A stretch of 64,000 nt of DNA from Ceratorhiza oryzae-sativae (lineage: Eukaryota > Basidiomycota > Agaricomycetes > Cantharellales > Ceratobasidiaceae). This document shows positions 24,801 to 34,899 of the stretch, piece by piece. The DNA lies in contig JARWMV010000246.1 in NCBI GenBank assembly GCA_030998015.1, forward strand, positions 558,001-622,000, in the 5' to 3' direction. The position numbers and the translations under genes are program-made. The notes beneath the pieces are model-generated. The model ran no database searches. It was given only the letters and a program-made list of their open reading frames with translations, and was not told the DNA's origin. Every line of letters begins with the position of its first letter. The first letter of the stretch is position 1.

Positions 24801-25804
24801 CCTCCCCTTCCTCAATCTTCACGGCAGTGTGCTTCGCTTTGGAGCCTAAGCCCATGTACCCGCCTAGCCCTGACAATGCACCCATGCCCATGCCCATTCC
24901 CATACTCATTCCAGCGTTCTGGGTGACGATGTTTGTGGCGGGAAGAACAAACTCTGTCAGAGCCATATTCGTAAGCGAGAGAACAGCATTATCAGGTGGC
25001 GGATAGGCCATTGTAATCGTGTGGGGTGTCGGGAACGAGATTGCACGGGGCGTGTGATCAAGAGAGAGTTCCTGTAGAGTAAGGTCAGACCATTCGGTCG
25101 AACCAACTGGGGCTATCGCTCGGATTGAAACTCGCCTTGACTGGTTGAGGTTCTCCATCATGCCATTTAGATATGACGACCTTACGCTTACACCCGACGG
25201 CGAGAACGGTCACTACCGTCGCAATACCCTTGGACTCGGACTGTGTTGGCGTAGCAAGAGAGCCATCCGCGAGTTCATACTGAACAGAGGTATCAATAGC
25301 AAACACGGATGCATTGCGCGTCTGCGTCAAGATCGTCGGCGATGACAGCGAAGGGAGAGGGTAGAGAGTAACGACGCTGTCTATAAGAGGAAAATGTAAG
25401 AGCTAATGATGCTATCGCGTTTAGATTGAAACGCACCAGATAGCACAACCAATGAATTGATATCCTTTAGCACACCAAGCTGATCTATTTGACGTTTCGT
25501 GAAACCTTTCTTAGTTTCCTTCAATGATACTCTTGGTTCATCGTTGCCTGAACACCATCCATTGACGAGTTAAGTAACACCATCTGGTAACAGGAACCAT
25601 ACATACCCTCGGTTCGCTCTACGTCGTAAACATATAGCGTGCCTGTATTAGTCCCTAGGTAGAGCTTGTCGCCTGGCACGTTTGTTCGTAAAGGTGATCA
25701 TTGCTTGAACCAACTCAGTCATTCATTTACTAACCTGTTGTTACCAGTGCTTCAGCCCGCTCCTTGATTCCCTTGGCTACAGGCAGAACATAGAACGGAG
25801 GCAT
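21816..25804 (-). CDS. VPS39: Vacuolar sorting protein VPS39/VAM6
   Basis: HOPS tethering-complex subunit for vacuolar fusion. About 1,050 residues over many exons. An N-terminal CNH-type beta-propeller runs from MPPFYVLPVAKGIKERAEAL through KLYLGTNTGTLYVYD and ITMAYPPPDNAVLSL to GLFFGPDGQTTRPLGIDW. A long alpha-solenoid follows (VDELVHEGKYADALALLK, LFKEGMFEKAVEMFLEL, LDKYEPSIRYLQKLGPEHQ, ALEIYVNKM). The C-terminal Vps39-type zinc finger is ICPQCNKRLGNSVVAVH, GEVTHYQC. Stop TAG at 21816-21818. Two internal stretches (Ser/Pro/Ala-rich near 23830 and a Gly/Met-rich MGMGMGMG near 24890) are lineage-specific loops. The start at 25804 fits the usual short lead into the propeller. TGFBRAP1/Vps3-type paralogues are the alternative. 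Confidence 0.88.
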
Positions 25805-26118
25805 ATCTAAATCATAGGTTTTATTAGAGCTCAAGCTGTGGCGACATGAACAACCTCACCGAAACGTGCACGCGGCACTTGCGGAAGTCCGTAAGGGACG
25901 TCTGGCAAGGAGGCGATAAGATAAGATTCCGCCGACAATAGCGCTTAGCCAAACCACCCTGATATTGTCGTTTGTTTAGACTATGGTGTTGTGTATTGAA
26001 GTGCGCAGGTACAACAAGTGGATAAAGCAGCATGGTTCAAAATACATATATTTTACAGAAAGCCTGATGAAATATCAACGAATCGGCCCAAATTCAGAGA
26101 TAAATGTATCAGCAGTAA
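25805..26118. other. Intergenic between VPS39 start and chromodomain gene stop
   Basis: About 310 bp. The minus strand carries an open stretch that reads into the VPS39 first exon through a possible intron (gtgagg..tag), so part of it may be 5' UTR or a small upstream exon. No independent gene is supported. Confidence 0.45.
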
Positions 26119-29100
26119 TCACCTCGACCTATCAAGCAGCTAAATAAATTATCGTTTGGCTGAGTACCGCAAGCAGACGCACCTCGATCTTGTTGGGATC
26201 GATAGCATTCCCTTCGACTCTTGCCTTGGAATCGATCACGATAAACCGTCGAATCTCTCGCATAAAGCAAGGCTGGATCTGCATAGTCTTGAGACCCTCG
26301 ATGACTCCATCGCTGAGGTCTTGAATCCGCTTCCTGCTCGTCACCTCGGATAGTTTAATACCGTCGGCGATTTGTAGCGGTTGGTGAGCTGGTGAACCCC
26401 ATCCATTTGTGTTTCGAATTGCGCTGTCCGAGCCTCTCGCACTGCCATTGGCTTGCGCGGAATCACTGCCCCATCCCCCAGCAGTTGAGCCCCAGCCTGA
26501 GCTCTGATTAGTCGTTGGATCTCCCCATCCATCATTGGATCCGTTGTTACCATTACCATCAGCCGCCCCTCCATCGGGTGCTCCCCAGCCACCTCCGGCA
26601 CTCCATCCTTGGTCATTAGAACCAGGTCCTTTCTGTTCGCCTTCGGCCTGCTTCTCCTCCTTCTCCTTCGTAATTTCTGCCTCCTTCTTGTAAGCCTCAA
26701 TAACTTCGTCCTCGCACATGTTCCGTAAATCTTCGGCAGTTCTACCAGTACGAGCATATTGCATATCTATCCATTCAAGCTCTTCGGTAAATCCTCGTCG
26801 AGGGGGAGAAGTCAGGGCTAGAGGATATGGTGCAAAGTCATCTGAGAGTGAGATTTCCTCAAGGATTCTCTCAAGTACGAACGAAACCCTGGCCGAGTCG
26901 TTCATACGTCAAAAATAGGGCCTCGAACTTACAAAACTACTCACTCATCGTCGGGTCTACAAAGAGTAGCTAGCCCGATTGCCTGGGGCTCAATATATGC
27001 GTGCCATGTCGGATTGTCTTTGACAACTTCAAGCACCTTTTTTATAACCCAGGGGTCCTCTAATAACGCAGCTGGTGTGAACGTAACCATTCCGCCTATA
27101 TATCTTGAGTATCAGCCCAGATCTCGCGATAAATGGAGTTTGCTACTCACCAATCAGCCAGATTTCCCGGATATCCCATTCGCCAGCACGCCAGAGACCG
27201 CCCGAGCCATACAGATAAAATCGCCTGAACGTCCGCTTTCGCCGGTGGGTGAGACCTCGTAGCCCAGACAATTGCCAAACCCATGCCCTATGCACGAATA
27301 TTGCCGCAGCCTCTCCTTTCGGATCTACGCCATCCAGAACGACAGCTTTGCACTTGACTAGCTCAGTGTGCAATAGACCAGCCTCAGAATCGAATTCTGT
27401 TCTAGGGAATATGAGGCACTTGACGTTGTGTAGTTGAGGGTAGAACTTGGGAGGGATTTCCTGCCAGTGTTGGGGAAGCTTATAAGCGAGAAGCGGGCGT
27501 GGGTCCGGTTCATCGGCTTTCAGGAGGCGTTTACACAGAATCACGGCGAAGCCTTCGCCCCGCGACTTGAAATGCTCTACCATGGGGAAGAAGGACTGTA
27601 AACGACAAAAATTGCACATAAGCGTGCATGGAACAATGAGTAGATGGCGACCCATTTGCACTCCATTAGCGGTATAAATCTTGATTATCGTACCCTAAGT
27701 AACACCTATCAGCTCTGTGCATGCTTCAAGCCAAGAATCAGAGACACACCTGGAATGTACTTTCCATCTTTCTTAGCAGGCCACGCCAAAGATCAGGGTC
27801 GCCTCCCACGTCTGCGTCCGAGCGTAACATCCAAGCCGCTTGCGTTGGCTCAAATACTCCAGCACCAAACTCAGAGTAGATTATATGCAGGTCGGAGGTA
27901 TTCTGCATTGTGATACTCCCCTTAACGTACGTCGTCAGAGTATTCGTAAAGATCTTAGTTTCGTTATCATTTGGAATAGCTGGATCTCGGATAACGACTT
28001 CTCCAACTCGGTGATGGATAGCTTTGGGGGCGGTCTCATTTTCGCCTTCACCCTCTGCACCTGAAGCCGACTCTTGGACCGTCACGAATAGATCACCCGT
28101 CCAGTGCCATTGACCTGGCTGCAACGGGGAAATGCTGTGTATTATGTTTTGATTAGTGAATTATGTTTCACATAGTTAGAACGGCTCACGGTGTTGGTGA
28201 TGGCGGGGCTTGCACCTGCCCGAGTGGGGACAGCATGGAATTAGGTGAAAAATGATCCAAATGACGAGCTGCGACAGCTGAGGGGTACGGTTTCGGGGGA
28301 ATACTGAAGTTTAGAGCCGGAGGTCGAGGTGGAGAATTCATGTCAAGGTTCCCCAAATCTATGTCATCGACGTTTATTGGGTCGAACGATTGTATTTCTG
28401 GCATTGTGGGCATGTCGGGAGGCTCATGCACCTCCCGTTCCATTGGCACGATCTGGTCCTCGCGTTCGTCGTCACTCGGACCACTAAGGAGGTTTAATGG
28501 GACGAGAAATTTGACAGAATATAATGACAACATACTCAAATAAGCTGTTTGGTGGGCTTGCGGCTTCAGGCTGAATTGTAGCCTCTATTTCGGTCACGAG
28601 GTTGTCGATCGACTGTTCGAGGTCTAGGGGTTGAGGAAGTTCCTGACTGTATTCATGTTATTAAATGGCCGTATTGTGATAAACACCCACTCACTGCTGT
28701 TGCAGGCCGATAGGAGACATGTTCAACGGAGAAGTGGCGAGTGTGCCGCTACCGGTTCCATTTGGACCGGCACCAGCGGAAGTACTTGGTGCAGTCGTGC
28801 CGGATGCTTGGCCCGCCTTTCTCATTGAAAGTCCAGCATACAGAGCGACTGAAGAAACGTGACCCCCAGAGGTGCTATTTCTGCGGCCAAGGGCCATCAC
28901 TTCACCGGCTCGTTCAACCTGCTTCCCCTTTGTACCAATCCCACCAAAGTCCTTCGAAATGGAGCCTGCCTGCATCTCCTCCCGAGTCATAGGTTTTCGG
29001 CCTCGCCGTGATTGTACCACAGGAACTTTGGATATCTTTGTCGCCTTGACAGTGGGGGTGGGATGAGTCGGCTTCTTTGTGGGAACACTGGGCGTCGGTG

Positions 29101-30134
29101 CAACTGGATGGGACACAGAGGGCCGCGACGCAGGGGGTTTCTGGGTGGATGGCTTTTGAGTAGTAGTCGGCTTTTGGGTAGTGACGGGTCTTTGGGTAGC
29201 AAAAGGTTGCTTTCCAGCACTACTGCTAGCCCGAGGGCGTGCTTTAGTACCAGCTCCAGTACTCGTACCCGCTTTAGAGGATTTCCTGCGCGCAGATATA
29301 TGTAGTGGGATATCTTCAGACGAAGAACTTCGCAGAATATCTTCGTCATCTTCCTCTTCAGTGGAGGCATTAATATCATTATCATCCTCTGACTGGCATA
29401 CGGATCAGTTCTCCACTCAGGCAAAGGGATGGGAACAACCAACCTCAGGATCGCCAATAAGAATAGGCTTATTAGACCCCTTCGCCAGCCGCTCAACCCC
29501 CTTAACCGGTTTGTTTTTAGGTCGATTAGCAAGGAATTTTCTTCTCTCCTTCACTAAACCTCGGTGAGACTCGCCATACAGCTTAACTCAAACGACATAC
29601 CCATGAGATCAACGCTGGCCTTGAATGTGGTACCGACCACATGACGTGCGTTCTAAATGTCGCCTAGTGTTAGTAAGGTTTTTGCAGGGCGAAGGTCGAA
29701 ACATACACGTTTCCCTGGCCATTCCTTCCAGAAGCGGTCCACGAGACCGGCCGAACCATAATCGGTCAAGTTGTGTTCCGGCTCCCATCTAACAAATGGT
29801 CAGGCCTGAAGGTACGTGCAACTATCACTAGACGTACGTGTCTGCGTCGCTGGGGTACCCATACCACTGTAAATTCAAGCCAGATTAAAAATAATAATGC
29901 ATTGGCTCGATAAACATACATGAACTTCATATTGCTACAGAGAAAAGTCAGTTTTAGGTGGATCGAAACAGAATAGAGTCGTACCCAGGTCTCTCCATCC
30001 CATCTAGCACCGAGAAGGTACTCTAATCAAGTTTATTTAAAATAACCCTCGATGAACAGGTTAGATCAGTACTTACCAACTTCATACTCGTCCTCGGAGA
30101 TCTCGCTCGCGCTATCCTCCGATGAGCTTCTCAT
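26119..30134 (-). CDS. Chromodomain protein with Chp1-like C-terminus and Trp-Gly repeats
   Basis: Large chromatin protein, about 1,100 residues over many exons. The start at 30134 leads within 15 residues into a classic chromodomain (DEYEVEYLLGARWDGETWQ, then HWYGYPSDADTWEPEHNL), the fold that reads methylated histone H3. A long basic Ser/Thr/Pro-rich linker follows, including an AT-hook-like SRRGRKP near 29010. A folded middle region (28130-27010) starts QPGQWHWTGDLFVTVQ, which resembles a SPOC-type entry. It runs through HIIYSEFGAGVFEPTQA, FFPMVEHFKSRGEGFAVILC and FYPQLHNVKCLIFPRTEF to LLEDPWVIKKVLEVVKDN. A splice (gtgagt..ccag) joins this to VSFVLERILEEISLSDDF. Next comes a Gly/Asn/Asp-rich segment with six Trp, each beside Gly (26390-26610), and a C-terminal helix-rich part (MQIQPCFMREIRRFIVIDS) ending LLDRSR-stop. 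The overall order recalls fission-yeast Chp1 plus Tas3. That equivalence is inference. Confidence 0.75.
26390..26610 (-). other. Trp-Gly (GW/WG) repeat segment of the chromodomain protein
   Basis: Within the chromodomain gene, six tryptophans occur in Gly-flanked context: QGWSAGG, GGWGAPDG, DGWGDPTT, SGWGSTAG, GGWGSDSA and NGWGSPA. They lie in an otherwise disordered Gly/Asn/Ser/Asp-rich stretch. Gly-Trp motifs in disordered sequence are the known form of Argonaute-binding hooks (GW182, Tas3). The motif is seen; the binding function is inferred. Confidence 0.7.
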
Positions 30135-30375
30135 CTCAGACACCGGTGAAGACAAAAATTCGCGAAATTTCACAAGTATTCGAAATGAGATTCAGAGAGC
30201 TTAGTGTTCATAGAATGGTTGATTCGTCTTCAAACAAGGGGTGAAGTGGATAGTGTTAGTCGTGGCGCAGGTCTGGGCCTTCTTTGTTTACTGCCAAATT
30301 GTATCCTCGCCACCACGTGATTATGACGCATCCTCTCCCAAACTTTCACTACCCAATTAATTTGCGTCCTGTACC
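30135..30375. promoter_or_regulatory. Bidirectional promoter with CACGTG
   Basis: 241 bp between the divergent chromodomain (-) and UTP23 (+) start codons. A CACGTG followed by ATT lies at 30314-30319, 57 bases before the UTP23 ATG. The same CACGTGATT is found upstream of POP5. Confidence 0.5.
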
Positions 30376-31331
30376 ATGAGACAGAAACGTGCAAAGGCAT
30401 ACAAGAAGCTCATGGCTCTTTACCATATGTCATTTGGGTTTCGACAGCCATACCAAGTGGTCATTGACTCGACCTTCTGCCTCGAGCTCTTCCAGCATAA
30501 GATAGACCCGATGAAGCAGCTTAGTACTGTTCTCCAAGGCGATTGTAAGCTCAGTAAGTATATTAGGCACCAATTTTTTGTTTTATCTGACTTATACTAG
30601 ATAGTGATCACCCAATGCAGTATGGTTGAACTGTATAAACTCGGCCCGTCGGCGCAACCTGTTGTCGATATGGCAAAAGGTTTTGAACGAAGGAAGTGCA
30701 ATCACCGGGAGGCAATCGAAAATGAACCTTGTGTTGAGAGCGTTGTCGGTACGTTCGACCTCTATCGTGACAGATTTATCACGTCTAACTATGACGCAGG
30801 TGAGACGAATAAACACAGATACGTTATCGCATCCCAGTCCACCGACCTAAGAAATAAACTACGAAAAATACCTGGCGTTCCCATGGTACACATTAACCGC
30901 TCAGTAATGGTTTTGGAACACGCTAGTGAAGCGACTCTGAAAGCCAAAGATCAGGTGTGTGGCTTCGCACACGCATTCAGCCAACTCGAGTCTAATCCCT
31001 TACATATTAGTCCGACATTGGAGCATTGGGGGTCCGGGGGGCTGAAGCAAAAGCTCTCGCTTCTACTTCCGCTCCCGCGCCTCCCACGGAGCCTATTCAT
31101 CGACGCAAAATTGCAAAAGGGCCGAACCCGCTTAGCGTGAAGAAAAAGAAAGCCGCACCTTCCAGCCCGGACGACACAAAACAACGACCAAAGCCGGAGA
31201 TCAAAAATACGAAGCCCTCGAAACGTACTAGAGATGTTACAGATGAAGAACAGGATGCTACCGAGAACCAAGCAGAGGGGGGTGGAGGCCACAAGCGGAA
31301 GCGAAGGCGAAAGCAAGCTAGCACCGTCTAG
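30376..31331 (+). CDS. UTP23: rRNA-processing protein UTP23
   Basis: PIN-domain-like component of the small-subunit processome, needed for early 18S rRNA processing in the nucleolus. About 265 residues. The start is unambiguous (MRQKRAKAYKKLMALYHMSF, matching the family head). PIN-like sequence follows: FRQPYQVVIDSTFC, then MVELYKLGPSAQ, CNHREA, HRYVIASQSTDLRNKLRKIP and VPMVHINRSVMVLE. The C-terminal tail is Lys/Arg-rich and disordered with nuclear or nucleolar targeting character (HKRKRRRKQ), ending ASTV-stop. About four short introns are in phase, for example one with donor gtacgttcg at about 30750 and acceptor gacgcag at about 30800. Confidence 0.93.
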
Positions 31332-31420
31332 ACTACATTTATACTCATGTTGCTGTCAATCTCGTTAATAACTGAGATCAGTATCCAGTTTCATGGCTTT
31401 GTGTCTTCATGATTCCATTT

Positions 31421-31426
31421 CACGTG
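31421..31426. promoter_or_regulatory. CACGTG site upstream of POP5
   Basis: Palindromic CACGTG within the context CACGTGATT, 44 bases before the POP5 start codon. It is a candidate bHLH (Cbf1/Pho4-type) binding site. Factor identity is inferred from the motif only. Confidence 0.45.
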
Positions 31427-31469
31427 ATTCACGGAGGTTATTCCTCAAGTTGGCCTCGACCACCACCAC

Positions 31470-32124
31470 ATGGTTCGCTTTAAAGTAAAGAGCCACTTCA
31501 TTTGCCACATATTTCAACTCACCCTCGATAGAATCGCTGGCTTCTGATAGAGTTCATCCCTTGTACCACACTCACTACTCTCACATCGAAACAAGTATAT
31601 AATGCAATCCGGGACAGTGTAATAGAGAACTTTGGCGATGCTGGGTGGGGTGCCGTGGGAGGTTCGCTTAATGGTGCGCCAAATTTGTTACGGTGTAACC
31701 GCATGCTTCCAAGAATATTTTATATAGTAAAGTACTTCTCACCCATGACAAGAATATGCATCGTCCGAATCGCCCGGGATCACCACACAACCGCTTGGGG
31801 GGCAATCACGCTTATGCGAACCCTAGGAGGAGCACCCATCGTTCCGCATGTTATACACCTATCCGGTAAGTCTAGGTCGGCTGGCGCGTCGAAGCACATG
31901 ACCCCATCCCGTGAGTAGGTACGCTTAAGAAGGCTCAATTGGCCACGATCAAACACAACCGAACGGTTGTTGCCCGAATGAGAGCAAACGTTGCTGGTAT
32001 GTGCTCATGATTTTTTTTTACCCGTCTACATAATATTTTATCTATTGGCATAGCACATACTTCGGATGCCTACGACGTGTATCTGACTAAAAGCACCAAA
32101 GAAATTGAGGGGCTGAAGGATTGA
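31470..32124 (+). CDS. POP5: RNase P/MRP subunit POP5
   Basis: Protein subunit of ribonuclease P and RNase MRP (tRNA 5' processing and rRNA processing). About 147 residues in five small exons, easily missed because no exon gives a long open frame. Exon 1 codes only MVRFK (ATG 31470). It then joins NRWLLIEFIPCTTL, VYNAIRDSVIENFGDAGWGA, KYFSPMTRICIVRIARDHH, AWGAITLMRTLGG and TLKKAQLATIKHNRTVVARM, ending STKEIEGLKD-stop at 32122-32124. All four introns are GT..AG and phase-consistent (donors gtaaag, gtgcgc, gtaagt, gtatgt). Length and motif order match eukaryotic POP5. It lies in tandem 138 bp after UTP23. Confidence 0.93.
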
Positions 32125-32391
32125 GGAGTTTTGAAGCTGGAAAATTTGCGGCCCGGACGAACATTCACTCGACTAACCATCGACGGAGCTATGCTGTCCC
32201 ATCCCAAAAGGGTTCCAAATTGGAGCCAAGAGATCATTTTCTATTTGTTTTGGTTTTCCCTCCTTGTGACGTAAATACCCTGACATAATGAATCCCAATA
32301 ATACTCGCCTCTTGTCTTTTAAAGTCGACCGCGACGATTTGCCGTCTTAAGCCCTGTGGTCTTCTCGTCCGGACAAACCACGCTGGTCGTC

Positions 32392-34719
32392 ATGGAGGAA
32401 GACGCATCGGGTGATATTGGCCTATCGACCCCACTTCGCCAACCGAAACCACTGAATGATCCTAGCTCCACCCGGCGAGCGCCTCCCCCAGCACCGATCG
32501 ACCTCCCGCCTCCTCACGCATCCCTGTGGAAGGCACCTTCGCCCGGTTCACCAACCGTGATGTCTCCTACTTCGGCCACCCCGACTCCATCAGTTGGTTC
32601 TCCTCCGCGCTCTACTCGGTTGACTCGGTCGAGGACGATGCCCCGCTTGAATAGTCGTCTAGAACCCCAGTTGCACGATCTTGCGAAAGAGGAGACTGAG
32701 GCGCTCGAATCTGAAAAGGTCGAGAGGCTGCGGAGGTGGATTACAAGTGTTGCTGTCGTCGACTGTAGGTGGTTCGCCAAACTGTGTGTGTGCTGCAAAT
32801 AACGTGTTTTTATTTTATTTTATCCCAGTCGACTTGGACATCGGACCTGTAGTCGCACAGCTGTATCCCACCATCAAACTCAGTGCAGCTGATAGGGAGA
32901 ATGTGTACGTGTTTCTCATACGCCTACTCTCGGTCAGTGATCCAAGATATTGCGCAGCGCGTTTTCTGCCTTTCCCGACACTACACTATTCGATACTGGC
33001 ATACAAACTCACTCGTTCAAGATTCGACTATCACAAACACTTTCGGTAGCTTCAAAAGATGGCGTGCGCGACACCGGAATTCTCTATGGTTATGCATGTT
33101 TCATGCAACGCAAAGACCCGACCTCCAAACGCGGATATTTGCAAGTAAGCCCATCGGTCCCAGATAACGCAGTTTTAATCCTTACCCTTGAGAAGCGTTC
33201 TATAGTATTCCTAACACATCTCCCCTACATTGGGCTCTTTGACAGAGCAATCAACCTATTTGGACCCATGTTCTTCACCCATGGAAACGCGATGCTTCAG
33301 TCTGGATGCCTCAATATTTGCAGCTGGTACGTTCCGAACTTGGCTCCTTGCCTAATGTGCTTTTTGGGATCTAATACTTACTTCAAGGCCTGATCCCACT
33401 CCAGGACATACACTCGAACTTGGGCTTCTTGGATCTGTTGTAACGGCTGAAATACCTCGGTCAGACGAGGAACAGCAACATTTGTATGGTGTTATGACTG
33501 AGGAGAGCGTGGTAAGTAGCTTGAGGTCGATAATTTGGTGGTGTTTGATGAGTCCCCTATGTAGGTTATTTCTTCTTTGCCAGTTCAGAGTGTCATACCG
33601 TTGCTCGCTGATGCTTTACCAAAACTATGGTCATTATGGTAGCTATATCACGATATTATGGCGACAGGCATGCTGAATTACTCCAAGGGAATGCCTAGTG
33701 CTCTGCGATCCGATCCTTGTATTCGCACCTTCACCAGCAATATCAAGCGCCGTCGTATGGTGGCTACGAGATCTGATTCGACCCGTAAGCGAGCAGTGAT
33801 GTGTTGGATTTTGCGCCTTCTTAGACGATCTATAGCTTCCTTTTGCTGGGGACGTCCGACCCTACTTCCATATCCACGACCGGGATTTTAACGTCCTCGT
33901 GTCCAAGAACGCGCCGAGACCCGGGCTAATCCTCGGCGTCACGAACCCATATTTTGGAAATGTGTGCAAACACTGGCCGCATATACTCAGCGTTGGATCA
34001 AGTGGGACTCTAGTAAATGGCGTTGGGAAGGGTAAGAATCCGACGTATGTGGATCATGGCTTATCCTGTGTATATTTTGGTTTCTGACGTAGAAGTTGTG
34101 CAGGGCATTAGCGTCACAATCTTTTGGACCTGATGTGGGATACCACACAAAACACAACCGATATATCTCAAAGGACAGTGGATTACTGAAGAAGATCGAA
34201 GCCGCAGCCAAAGCTGGTCCTAAAGAACGTAGGTTACCGCAGGTTATGCCGACTGCAACCTCGCTAACTCGGAATTTAGAGTTCGAGGTGACCGAGCTTG
34301 TCCGGCAACATTTCGCTCAACGATCCCAGCAAATACTCGCTCCTCTAAACCGGTACTTTAGCAGCCTGCTTCCCAAACCCCCAGAAGTAAACTCGTCCCC
34401 CGTGCCGTCGACATATAACCCTTCACCATCCCCGTCACTCCATGTGCCGTCTCCGGGCTCTTCAAGGACTCCCTCTCCGGCGATACGCTCCAAGCCCATC
34501 TCGCCGGCGACATCTTCTATTGGAGCCTCTGTCCCAGACTACCGAGTCAAGCCGTTCAACACCAAAGACTTTTTTGCGTCGCTGAAAAAGCACGGGGCAC
34601 AACTGCCATTCCGGTCACCTGGGAAGCAGAGGGAGTTTTACGAGCGATGGCTGAAGAGCCCAGCGTTTGGAGCATGGATCTCGGGGCGGGTGGACGCAGC
34701 GCAGAATGTACTTGTATAG
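32392..34719 (+). CDS. DENND6-type DENN-domain protein (Rab GEF)
   Basis: Homologue of DENND6, a guanine nucleotide exchange factor for Rab GTPases in endosomal recycling (Rab14 in animals). About 600 residues. A Pro/Ser-rich head (to about 32650) precedes the tripartite DENN region: FDLDIGPVVAQLYPTIKLS, FSAFPDTTLFDTG, ILYGYACFMQRKDPTSKRGY, RSIVFLTHLPYIGLFDRAI, then PTPGHTLELGLLGSVVTAEI, FAPSPAISSAVVWWLRDLI, PFAGDVRPYFHIHDRDFNVL and LILGVTNPYFGNVCKHWPHI. A Ser/Pro-rich insertion follows VTELVRQHFAQRSQ, and the end is LKSPAFGAWISGRVDAAQ. An intron from about 33641 to 33688 joins LWSLW|ECLVLCDPIL. Another, ending with gacgtag at about 34091, is required, but its donor is ambiguous. The start ATG is at 32392. 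Confidence 0.85.
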
Positions 34720-34899
34720 AATCCAATGTGAGAGTGGTTGTTCCGGAGCTGCTGTCGTTTCAGTCTGGCGACGTGTCACGTGGCAACTCGATCATCTGAG
34801 GGGGAAGCTCGGTGATAACTGCTGGCATCTCAACGGCGACCACGTAGGCACATTCTTTAGACCGGGTGTCGCCCCTCACCGCACTCACACTCGACCACG

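Noticed and set aside
25840..25930. Extra VPS39 5' exon reading ESYLIASLPDVPYGLPQVP
   Set aside because: It splices in phase to the first exon, but no start codon precedes it and the family normally begins near MPPFYVLP. Treated as possible 5' UTR.
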